From the NCBI RefSeq assembly GCF_029871245.1, contig NZ_SSON01000080.1, positions 186,001 through 250,000 of the forward strand: a stretch of DNA of 64,000 nucleotides, written 5' to 3'. A model generated the notes under the pieces. The model was given only the letters and a program-made list of their open reading frames with translations, was not told where the DNA came from and searched no databases. Numbering within the stretch: position 1 is the first letter of the stretch; each line of letters starts with the position of its first letter. This DNA is from Pseudomonas sp. BN102. GTDB taxonomy: Bacteria; Pseudomonadota; Gammaproteobacteria; Pseudomonadales; Pseudomonadaceae. Shown one piece after another: positions 25,743 to 32,701 of the stretch. Position numbers and translations under genes: made by a program.

Positions 25743-26864
25743 ATGAATGCGGTGCATCTTCCGTTGCCCACGGCAGCGGTGTCGGTTCGCGCGGTACGCA
25801 AGGTCTATGGCGATCCGCAGAGCGGGCCGGTGGCCCTGAAGAACATCGACCTGGATATCCGGGACAACGAGTTCTTCACCCTCCTTGGCCCTTCCGGCTG
25901 CGGCAAGACCACCCTGCTGCGGATGATCGCCGGGTTCGAGTTCCCCAGCGCCGGGGAAATCCTCCTCTACGGCAAGAACATCGCCGACCAGCCGCCCTTC
26001 CGGCGCCCGGTCAATACCGTGTTCCAACACTATGCGCTGTTCCCCCACATGACCATCGGCGAAAACCTCGCCTTCGGCCTCGAGTCCCATCCCATGGGCC
26101 AGCGCATGAGCCGCGCCCAGGTGGCCGAGCGGGTCCGCGAAATGCTCGCCCTGGTGCAAATGGAGCGCTTCGCCGAGCGCCGCCCCAGCCAGCTTTCCGG
26201 CGGCCAGCAGCAGCGCGTGGCCCTGGCCCGCGCACTGGCGCCGCACCCCAAGGTGCTGTTGCTGGACGAGCCGTTGTCGGCCCTGGACCTCAAGCTGCGC
26301 CAAGCCATGCGCGAGGAGTTGAAGAGCATCCAGGCGCGCACCGGCATCACCTTCATCTTCGTCACCCATGACCAGGAAGAAGCCCTGGCCATGTCCGACC
26401 GCATCGCCGTGCTTTCCGAGGGCCAGGTGCAGCAGGTGGGCCGCCCGGACGATATCTACGAACGGCCGCGCAACCGCTTCGTGGCGGACTTCATCGGCGA
26501 GACCAACTTCATCGGGGCGCGCTTGCTGCAGCTGGAGAACGGCCAGGCGGTCTACCAGGGGCCGGGCGGCAAGCCATTCCGCGCGGCGGTTCGCGAGGGT
26601 GTGATCCCCGGGCAGGAGGTCTGCCTGTCGATCCGACCGGAGCGCCTGCACCTGGTGGAGCCGGCCCAGAACGGTGCCATTCCCTGCCGCATCGACAACC
26701 AGGTCTACCTGGGGACCGACCTGCACTACCACGTCAGCCTCGTCGACGGCAGCCGCCTGACCGTGCGCACACCCAACCGTGCCGGCCAGGGCCAGCGCTT
26801 CCGCGCCGGCGAAGCCGCCGCCCTGCTGCTCGATCCGGACAGCGCCAGCGTACTGCTGGACTGA
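25743..26864 (+). CDS. polyamine-type ABC transporter ATPase (PotA/SpuF-like)
   Basis: A 373-residue ATP-binding subunit: Walker A GPSGCGKTT at residues 49-57, Q-loop region FQHYALFPHMTIGENLAFGL, signature LSGGQ at 151-155, Walker B VLLLDEPLSALD, switch His in FVTHDQEEALAMSDRI, and a C-terminal TOBE domain. It powers a binding-protein-dependent importer together with the permeases at 26893 and 27819 and the binding protein at 28642. The start at 25743 has an AGGAGAAG ribosome site; the in-frame extension to 25467 is antisense to the LysR 5' end and is not used. Confidence 0.92.
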   Translation: MNAVHLPLPTAAVSVRAVRKVYGDPQSGPVALKNIDLDIRDNEFFTLLGPSGCGKTTLLRMIAGFEFPSAGEILLYGKNIADQPPFRRPVNTVFQHYALFPHMTIGENLAFGLESHPMGQRMSRAQVAERVREMLALVQMERFAERRPSQLSGGQQQRVALARALAPHPKVLLLDEPLSALDLKLRQAMREELKSIQARTGITFIFVTHDQEEALAMSDRIAVLSEGQVQQVGRPDDIYERPRNRFVADFIGETNFIGARLLQLENGQAVYQGPGGKPFRAAVREGVIPGQEVCLSIRPERLHLVEPAQNGAIPCRIDNQVYLGTDLHYHVSLVDGSRLTVRTPNRAGQGQRFRAGEAAALLLDPDSASVLLD

Positions 26865-26892
26865 ACTCGCCACCCGACACCGGTCCATCGCC

Positions 26893-27819
26893 ATGAATCA
26901 AGCAATCCAACCGCCCGGCGCCCTCCTGGCGCGCCGCCAGGCCATGCAGAGCTTCCTCGGCGTATCACCCGCCCTGATCGCCATCGGCCTGTTCCTGATC
27001 CTGCCGATCCTGATAGTGGTCGCCTACTCGCTGATGGAGGCCAACCCCTACGGCGGGGTCAACCGCGTCTTCAGCACCGAGTCCTACCTGTCGCTGCTGT
27101 TCGAGCGCCAGTTGGACGACAGCCTGGCCTTCGCCGACTCCTACCTGGTCATCGCCCTGCGCTCGGTGGGCGTCGCTGCCGCGACTACCGCCATCACCCT
27201 GCTGGTGGGCTTCCCGGTCGCCGTCTGGCTGGCCATGCAGCCGGCGCACCGGCGTGGGCTACTGATCTTCCTGATCACCGTGCCCTTCTGGGCCAACCTC
27301 CTGATCCGCACCTACGCCTGGATACTGCTGCTGCGCGGCACCGGCGTGGTGAACAACAGCCTGGTGGGACTCGGGCTGATCGACCAGCCGCTGCAGCTGC
27401 TCTACACCGAAGGTGCGGTGCTGCTGGGGCTGGTCTACACCTACGCGCCCTTCGTGGTGCTGCCGATCTATGCCTGCCTGGAGAAGATGGACATGCGCCT
27501 GCTGGAAGCGGCCCAGGACCTCTACGCCGGGCGCCTGCGCACCCTGCGCAAGGTCGTGCTGCCCATTGCCCGGCCCGGCATCCTGGCCGGCGCCATCCTC
27601 ACTTTCGTGCCCTGCCTCGGCGCCATGATCGCCCCGGAACTGCTGGGCGGCGGCACCAAGATGATGCTCGGCAACCTGATCTTCCGGCAGTTCAGCGATG
27701 CCCGTAACTGGCCCTTCGGCGCCGCCCTGTCCCTGGTGCTGATGGCAGCGGTGATGCTGGTCCTGACCGTCTATGCGCTGCGTGCGGAACGCCAGCGCCT
27801 CGCCCGCGAAGGTGTCTGA
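26893..27819 (+). CDS. polyamine-type ABC permease 1 (PotB-like)
   Basis: A 308-residue permease with six hydrophobic segments. Family features include LILPILIVVAYSLMEANPYG near the N-terminus, FPVAVWLAMQPAHRRGLLIF, and the cytoplasmic coupling loop EAAQDLYAGRLRTLRKVVLP (EAA motif). The first helix bundle and order ATPase-PotB-PotC-PotD match polyamine importers. It overlaps the next permease gene by one base (TGATG). Confidence 0.9.
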   Translation: MNQAIQPPGALLARRQAMQSFLGVSPALIAIGLFLILPILIVVAYSLMEANPYGGVNRVFSTESYLSLLFERQLDDSLAFADSYLVIALRSVGVAAATTAITLLVGFPVAVWLAMQPAHRRGLLIFLITVPFWANLLIRTYAWILLLRGTGVVNNSLVGLGLIDQPLQLLYTEGAVLLGLVYTYAPFVVLPIYACLEKMDMRLLEAAQDLYAGRLRTLRKVVLPIARPGILAGAILTFVPCLGAMIAPELLGGGTKMMLGNLIFRQFSDARNWPFGAALSLVLMAAVMLVLTVYALRAERQRLAREGV

Positions 27820-28625
27820 TGATGCGACTGTTCGGCAAGGCCCGCCTGGGCGTGCAGGAATTCCCCGGATTTGGCGGGTTCAGCTTCCTGTTCTATCTCT
27901 ACCTCTACGCGCCGATCCTGGTACTGGTGGTGTTCTCCTTCAACGCCAACCAATCGGCCACCATCTGGACGGGCTTCAGCCTCGATTGGTACCGCGCCGC
28001 CTTCGCCAACCAGGCGCTGCGCCAGGCCGCCGGCAACAGCCTGCTGATCGCCGTCTGCGCCAGCCTGGCGGCTACCGCCATCGCCACGCTGGCGGCCCTC
28101 GGCACCTCGCGGGGCGCACGATTCAAGGGCCTGCGCCTGTCCATCGGCGCCATCATGCTGCCGCTGGTACTGCCGGAGATCGTGGTCGGCGTCGCCACCC
28201 TGGCGCTGTTCTCGACCCTCGGCCTGTCGCTCGGCTACGGCAACCTGATCATCGCCCACACGGTGTTCTGCATCCCCTTCGCCTACCTGCCGATCCGCGC
28301 TCGGCTGGAAGACATGGACCTGTCTCTGGAGCAGGCCGCGGCAGACCTCTACGCCGGCCAGTGGCGCACCTTCCGCAAGGTCACCCTGCCTTTGCTGATG
28401 CCGGGCATCGTCTCGGGGCTGATGCTGGCCTTCATCGTCTCGCTGGATAACTTCGTGATCTCGATGATGGTGTCGCAGGCCGGCACCACCACCCTGCCCA
28501 TCTTCATCTTCGGCCTGCTGCGCATGGGCGTGACGCCCGATGTGAACGCGGTTTCCACCTTGATCCTCGGGGTTTCGGTGTTGTTCGTGACCCTGTCCTA
28601 CCTGCTCGGCAAGAAAAAACACTGA
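27819..28625 (+). CDS. polyamine-type ABC permease 2 (PotC-like)
   Basis: A 268-residue permease with six predicted helices and the coupling motif EQAAADLYAGQWRTFRKVTL. YLYAPILVLVVFSFNANQSA at the first helix and FIVSLDNFVISMMVSQAGTT near the C-terminus are characteristic of PotC/YdcV proteins. It pairs with the upstream permease to form the membrane channel. Confidence 0.9.
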   Translation: MMRLFGKARLGVQEFPGFGGFSFLFYLYLYAPILVLVVFSFNANQSATIWTGFSLDWYRAAFANQALRQAAGNSLLIAVCASLAATAIATLAALGTSRGARFKGLRLSIGAIMLPLVLPEIVVGVATLALFSTLGLSLGYGNLIIAHTVFCIPFAYLPIRARLEDMDLSLEQAAADLYAGQWRTFRKVTLPLLMPGIVSGLMLAFIVSLDNFVISMMVSQAGTTTLPIFIFGLLRMGVTPDVNAVSTLILGVSVLFVTLSYLLGKKKH

Positions 28626-28641
28626 ACTGGAGAGCCAACCC

Positions 28642-29676
28642 ATGAACGCAGTGATGAAAACCCTGGGCGCCGGCCTGGCGCTGGGCCTGAGCCTGTCCGC
28701 CCAGGCCGAAGGCCAACTGAACGTGGTGAGCTGGAGCGGCTATTTCTCGCCGCAGATCCTGGAGAAGTTCCAGAAGGAAACCGGCATCAAGGTCACGGTG
28801 GACTCCTACGACTCCAACGAGACCCTGCTGGCCAAGCTCAAGCAGGGCGGCACCGGCTACGACGTCGCCATCCCCTCCCACCAGTTCATCCCGATCCTGG
28901 TCCAGGAGAACCTGCTGGAGCGCTTCGACCCGGCCCGGCAGCCCTACTACGCCAGCATCGTCGACAACCTGAAGAATCCCAGCTGGGACCCGCAGGGCGC
29001 CTATGCCGTGCCCTTCATCTGGGGCACCACCAGCGTGGTGGTGGACACCAACACCTACAAGGGCCCGCTGGACAGCTACTCGGTGCTGTTCCAGCCGCCG
29101 GCCGAGCTGCAAGGCAGGATCAACATGTTCGACTCGGCCAGCGAGGTGATCGATGCCGCCAGCGTGTACCTGGACATCCCGCTGTGCAGCGAGGACCCGA
29201 AGCAGATGCAGCAGGTCCTGAACCTGCTGAAAACCCAGAAGCCCTTCGTCAAGACCTACAGTTCCAAGGCCGGCTCCATCCGCGAGAACCTGGCCTCGGG
29301 CGAGATCGACATGTCGCTGTTCTGGGGCGGCTCATCCATGCGCGCCCGGGAGATGAAACCGAGCCTGCGCTACCTCTACCCGAAGGAAGGGGTACTGGCC
29401 TGGGTCGACAACCTGGTGATCCCCAAGGGTGCGCGCAACCCGGATAACGCCAAGCGCTTCATCGCCTTCCTGAGCCAGCCGGAAAACGCCGCGCTGACCC
29501 AGAACTTCCTCAAGCACCAGAGCCCGATCAAGGGCGTCGAGCCCTACCTGGACGCCAGCCTGAAGGACGCCCCCGAGCTGCACATTCCCGATGGCACCAA
29601 GGTGCTGTTCAGCAAGACCTGCGGCGAAGGCGCCATCCGCCTGGCCGACCGCGTCTGGACCAACCTGATGCGCTGA
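28642..29676 (+). CDS. polyamine-type periplasmic binding protein (PotD-like)
   Basis: A 344-residue binding protein with a signal peptide (cleavage after SAQA, residue 22). The mature sequence contains LNVVSWSGYFSPQILEKFQK, GTGYDVAIPSHQFIPIL, YAVPFIWGTTSVVVDTNTY and MSLFWGGSSMRAREM, matching the PotD branch. Tyr/Trp residues that contact amines in PotD are partly changed, so the ligand may be a modified polyamine or other cation. It is the last transporter gene; a GC-rich palindrome follows, before the amidase gene. Confidence 0.88.
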   Translation: MNAVMKTLGAGLALGLSLSAQAEGQLNVVSWSGYFSPQILEKFQKETGIKVTVDSYDSNETLLAKLKQGGTGYDVAIPSHQFIPILVQENLLERFDPARQPYYASIVDNLKNPSWDPQGAYAVPFIWGTTSVVVDTNTYKGPLDSYSVLFQPPAELQGRINMFDSASEVIDAASVYLDIPLCSEDPKQMQQVLNLLKTQKPFVKTYSSKAGSIRENLASGEIDMSLFWGGSSMRAREMKPSLRYLYPKEGVLAWVDNLVIPKGARNPDNAKRFIAFLSQPENAALTQNFLKHQSPIKGVEPYLDASLKDAPELHIPDGTKVLFSKTCGEGAIRLADRVWTNLMR

Positions 29677-29683
29677 GGCGCCC

Positions 29684-29707
29684 GGCCCCGCCCGCGCGGG
29701 CGGGGCC
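29684..29707 (+). terminator. perfect 24-nt GC palindrome between binding-protein and amidase genes
   Basis: The 24 bases are their own reverse complement (GGCCCCGCCCG outward from CG at the centre) and start 7 nt after the stop codon. No T-run follows. Hairpins at this place often stabilise the abundant binding-protein message and reduce readthrough into the next gene; that role is inferred. Confidence 0.5.
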
Positions 29708-29741
29708 TCCCGCAATCCGCCGTTCGCCCCAAGGCACGACC

Positions 29742-31199
29742 ATGAACAATCAGAATCGACCCATCAGTGAGCTGGTGCAGCAGCCGGCCCACGAGCTTTC
29801 CCTGCACATCCGCCAGCGCCAGGTGTCCTGCCGCGAGGTGATGCAGGACTACCTGGACCACATCGAACGCTTCAACCCCAGGGTGAATGCCCTGGTCAGC
29901 CTGCAACCGGCCGATCGACTGCTGGCCGAGGCCGACCAGCGCGACGCCGAGCTGGCCCGTGGCGACTACCAGGGCTGGATGCACGGCCTGCCCCACGCGG
30001 TGAAGGACCTCTCCCTCACCCGCGGCATCCGCACCACCCTGGGCTCGCCGTTGTACCGCGACCATGTTCCCGAGCGTGACGGCATCATGGTCGAGCGCCT
30101 TAAGGCTGCTGGCGCCATCATCATCGGCAAGAGCAACACCCCGGAATTCGGCCTGGGCTCGCAGACCTACAACCCCCTGTTCGGCGCCACCGGCTGCGCC
30201 TATGACCCGAGCCGCACCGCCGGCGGCAGCAGCGGCGGCGCAGCGGCGGCCCTGGCCATGCGCCTGGTGCCGGTGGCCGACGGCAGCGACATGATGGGTT
30301 CGCTGCGCAACCCCGCGGCCTTCAACAACATCATCGGTTTCCGTCCGTCCCAGGGCCGGGTGCCCTTCGACGACGCCGCCGACTTGTTCCTCGATCAGCT
30401 GGGCTACGAAGGCCCCATGGGCCGCAACACCCGCGACGTCGCCCTGCTACTGTCGGTGCAGGCCGGCGGCGACCCCCGCTCGCCGCTGTCCATCGCCGAA
30501 GGCGGCCAGGACTTCGCCGGTGCCCTGCAACGGGATTTCCAGGGCGCACGCCTCGGCTGGCTGGCGGATTTCGACGGTTACCTGCCGATGGAGCGCGGCG
30601 TGCTGGAGCTCTGCCGCGCGTCCTTCAGGGACTTCGAAGCCCTGGGCTGCACGATCGACGAAGTCCGGCCGGACTACTCCATGACCAGGCTCTGGGACAG
30701 CTGGCGAACCCTGCGCCATTGGCAGGTGGCCAGCTCCCTGGGTGGCTTTCACGCCGACTCGGCCAAGCGCGAGCTGCTGAAACCGGAAGCCATCTGGGAG
30801 GTGGAAAACGGCCTGCGCCTGTCGGCCATGGACGTGTCCCGCGCCTCGGCCGCACGCACCGACTGGTATCGCGCCATCAGCCGACTGTTCGAGCGCTATG
30901 ACTACCTGCTGCTGCCCAGCGCCCAGGTGTTCCCCTTCGACAAGCAGGTCCACTGGCCGCAGGAAATCGCCGGCAGAGCCATGGATACCTACCACCGCTG
31001 GATGGAAGTGGTGATCCCCGGCACCCTCTCCGGCTGCCCGGTGGCCAACGTACCGGTGGGCTTCGACAGCCGTGGCCTGCCCATGGGGCTGCAGATCATC
31101 GGACCGCACCAGGCCGACCTGGCCGTCCTGCAACTGGCCCATGCCTATGAACAGGCCAGCGGCTGGACGCGGCACGCGCCGGGGTGTCTGGCGGTTTGA
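29742..31199 (+). CDS. amidase (amidase signature family)
   Basis: A 485-residue amidase-signature hydrolase. The Ser-cisSer-Lys triad is readable: Lys88 in HAVKDLS, cis-Ser163 in GGSSGG, and nucleophile Ser187 in DMMGSLRNPA; the 24-residue spacing of the two serines is that of the family. The C-terminal part (GTLSGCPVANVPVGFDSRGL, MGLQIIGPHQADLAVLQLAH) is also typical. It follows a polyamine-type importer, suggesting hydrolysis of an imported amide or acylated amine; the substrate is not readable from sequence. It is probably cotranscribed, with a 65-nt gap containing a hairpin. Confidence 0.9.
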   Translation: MNNQNRPISELVQQPAHELSLHIRQRQVSCREVMQDYLDHIERFNPRVNALVSLQPADRLLAEADQRDAELARGDYQGWMHGLPHAVKDLSLTRGIRTTLGSPLYRDHVPERDGIMVERLKAAGAIIIGKSNTPEFGLGSQTYNPLFGATGCAYDPSRTAGGSSGGAAAALAMRLVPVADGSDMMGSLRNPAAFNNIIGFRPSQGRVPFDDAADLFLDQLGYEGPMGRNTRDVALLLSVQAGGDPRSPLSIAEGGQDFAGALQRDFQGARLGWLADFDGYLPMERGVLELCRASFRDFEALGCTIDEVRPDYSMTRLWDSWRTLRHWQVASSLGGFHADSAKRELLKPEAIWEVENGLRLSAMDVSRASAARTDWYRAISRLFERYDYLLLPSAQVFPFDKQVHWPQEIAGRAMDTYHRWMEVVIPGTLSGCPVANVPVGFDSRGLPMGLQIIGPHQADLAVLQLAHAYEQASGWTRHAPGCLAV

Positions 31200-31230
31200 A
31201 TGGGCCGCCATGGCGGGCTGATTACTCACT

Positions 31231-31325
31231 TGTAGGGGCGAATTCATTCGCCAAGGGCTGCGCAGCGGGCCCGGACCATGTCGGGCAGACCTTCGGCCTG
31301 CTTGGCGACTGAAGTCGCCCCTACA
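31231..31325. repeat. 95-bp REP-doublet element, copy 2
   Basis: Arms begin TGTAGGGGCGAATTC and end GTCGCCCCTACA, with the interior GGCAGACCTTCGGCCTGCTT shared with copy 1 at 24486-24583. The central part differs by a short indel. It lies directly after the amidase gene. Confidence 0.8.
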
Positions 31326-31354
31326 AAATAAGCACCAGCCTTCAGGCACCGTAG

Positions 31355-31380
31355 GGTGGATCGCACTTAATCGATCCATC
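31355..31380. repeat. GGTGGATCG palindromic repeat ending the hemerythrin relic
   Basis: GGTGGATCG (31355-31363) and CGATCCATC (31372-31380) are inverted with one mismatch, preceded by GTAG. A better copy is at 43411-43436. Its right arm supplies the last codons and the stop of the remnant gene at 31367-31462. Confidence 0.65.
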
Positions 31381-31462
31381 GGCTCCAGGTGGTCTGGCCA
31401 AGCCTTTCCAGCAATTGGCGGAAGTACTGGTGATCCTGCTTGAGTAGCTCGATGGCATTCAT
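31367..31462 (-). pseudogene. truncated hemerythrin-like (HHE domain) gene
   Basis: A 31-codon minus-strand reading frame starts at ATG 31462 with an ideal ribosome site (GGGAG at 31469-31473, spacer 6 nt) and encodes MNAIELLKQDHQYFRQLLER before ending in RWID-stop. The first 24 residues match the start of hemerythrin HHE cation-binding proteins, including the first metal-ligand His of helix 1 (DHQ). The remaining helices and ligands are missing; the frame runs into the GGTGGATCG repeat, which provides the stop. It looks like the 5' stump of a gene cut by a deletion or repeat-associated rearrangement. Confidence 0.55.
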
Positions 31463-31495
31463 TGCGATCTCCCGATTGCGTTGGACGAATACAGG

Positions 31496-31527
31496 AAAAC
31501 GAACTCCCCTGGTCTTCCGGGAGTTCG
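31496..31527 (-). terminator. hairpin with T-run, probable terminator of the cinA-copper protein unit
   Basis: CGAACTCCC (31500-31508) and GGGAGTTCG (31519-31527) form a perfect 9-bp stem with a 10-nt loop. Read on the minus strand it is followed by GTTTTCC. It lies about 60 nt beyond the stop codon of the Cys-rich protein gene. Confidence 0.5.
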
Positions 31528-31551
31528 AGTGATTTCTCAAGACTTATATTT

Positions 31552-31569
31552 TATTGTTAAATAACAATA
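31552..31569. promoter_or_regulatory. AT-only palindrome in an AT-rich island
   Basis: TATTGTTA (31552-31559) and TAACAATA (31562-31569) are perfect inverted copies with a 2-nt loop. The surrounding 31530-31610 stretch is strikingly AT-rich for this genome. It could be a protein-binding site, a remnant promoter of the truncated hemerythrin gene, or part of a 3' end. Confidence 0.35.
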
Positions 31570-31583
31570 GTTTATAACAATAA

Positions 31584-31916
31584 TCACGAAACAGCTTTAA
31601 CTTTATCTTTCAGCGCCACCGCACATTCCCCGCTGGCTTCGGCGCAGCGCCGGCAGCTCTCCGAGGGGTGCCGTGCGCACTCCTGGGCGCATAGCCGACA
31701 GATCGCCGCGCAGAACGTGCCGTAGCTCTCCGCATAGCGGCTGCCGCCCTCCAGCAGGTCGAGCATCTGCCGGCAGCTGTCCATGCACTCGCCGCAAAGT
31801 TCCCGGCAACGCCTGACCGCCTTGCGCTCCACCTCGCTCCTGATCATGAGAAATTCGGTGATGCAGAGCGAGCAGGCCACAAGGCAACGGCTGCAGGCTT
31901 CGCTACGCGGGTCCAT
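31584..31916 (-). CDS. Cys-rich four-helix-bundle copper-binding protein (DUF326/Csp type)
   Basis: A 110-residue protein with 15 cysteines arranged as repeated CxxC or CxxxC pairs along four amphipathic helices (ACSRCLVACSLC, RCRELCGECMDSC, CAAICRLCAQEC, CRRCAEASGEC). This is the DUF326/copper storage protein layout, in which Cys residues line the bundle core and bind Cu(I). There is no signal or Tat peptide, so a cytosolic form is expected. The start is set by GGAGG 5 nt upstream of 31916. It follows the cinA-like gene by 11 nt. Confidence 0.85.
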   Translation of the reverse strand: MDPRSEACSRCLVACSLCITEFLMIRSEVERKAVRRCRELCGECMDSCRQMLDLLEGGSRYAESYGTFCAAICRLCAQECARHPSESCRRCAEASGECAVALKDKVKAVS

Positions 31917-31927
31917 GCTCACCTCCC

Positions 31928-32410
31928 TCACGCCTGGCGCAGCCGCTCGTAGTAATACGGCAGCTGCAGCAGGGCATGACGCGCCGCGGCCTGACGCACT
32001 TCATTGCGTTCGCCGCAAAAGCGCAGGGTTTCGCTGACCACGCCTTCGTGATCGTTGATCCGCATGGCGCAGGCGAAACACTGCACCCCGTCCATGCCAC
32101 CGTCGGCCTCGGCCAGGCCGGTGTTGGCCAGGGCGATATCCGCCTGGCTGGCCTGCAAGGCACCCACGGCCATTTCGCGGGTGACCTCCTCGCTGGTCAG
32201 GCCATAGCGCTCGATGGTCTGTTCATGCACGCCCAGGCAAGCCTGCTTTGCCCGGGGCGAATAGACCACATAGCCACTGTCCAGCACCGCGCCGCCACCG
32301 GAGACGCCCGTCACCAGCGAGGCCATCAGCCCGGCGGTGCAGGATTCGGCGGTCACCAGGGTGAGCCGGTACTTCGCCAGGAAGTTCACCACCTGCTCGA
32401 TCTCGCGCAT
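31928..32410 (-). CDS. CinA/PncC-family nicotinamide-nucleotide amidohydrolase domain protein
   Basis: A 160-residue stand-alone CinA C-terminal domain: LTLVTAESCTAGLMASLVTG, SGYVVYSPRAKQACLGV and DIALANTGLAEADGG are the conserved pieces, with the catalytic Ser in the AESCTAG motif. PncC enzymes deamidate nicotinamide mononucleotide in the pyridine nucleotide cycle. Its FACAMRINDHEG segment replaces the usual GTV.IA.. pattern, marking a divergent subgroup. AGGAGG at 32418-32423 favours the start at 32410 over 32416. It is cotranscribed with the Cys-rich protein gene. Confidence 0.82.
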   Translation of the reverse strand: MREIEQVVNFLAKYRLTLVTAESCTAGLMASLVTGVSGGGAVLDSGYVVYSPRAKQACLGVHEQTIERYGLTSEEVTREMAVGALQASQADIALANTGLAEADGGMDGVQCFACAMRINDHEGVVSETLRFCGERNEVRQAAARHALLQLPYYYERLRQA

Positions 32411-32701
32411 CTCCATCCCTCCTCTGCGACAGACCTGCCTTGTCCTATGGAAGGCCTGGCCGCCGGCAAAGTTCAGCCTATTGCGGGATGGACCGACGGG
32501 CCGAAAAAAAGTCGAACCATCTGCCCGGCAGGTCAGTCAGGAACTGATATGGGGTCCGAAAATGAACCCCACGAGAAGGTGCCTGTATGGCTGGCGGGAG
32601 CCAGAAAACAGGGAGTCGGCGCGCGCGTCCGCAAAGTCCGGCAGAAGTCTTGCCGACCCAGGGGACCGCAGAACAAGGACCATGAATAATCGGAGCACAC
32701 C

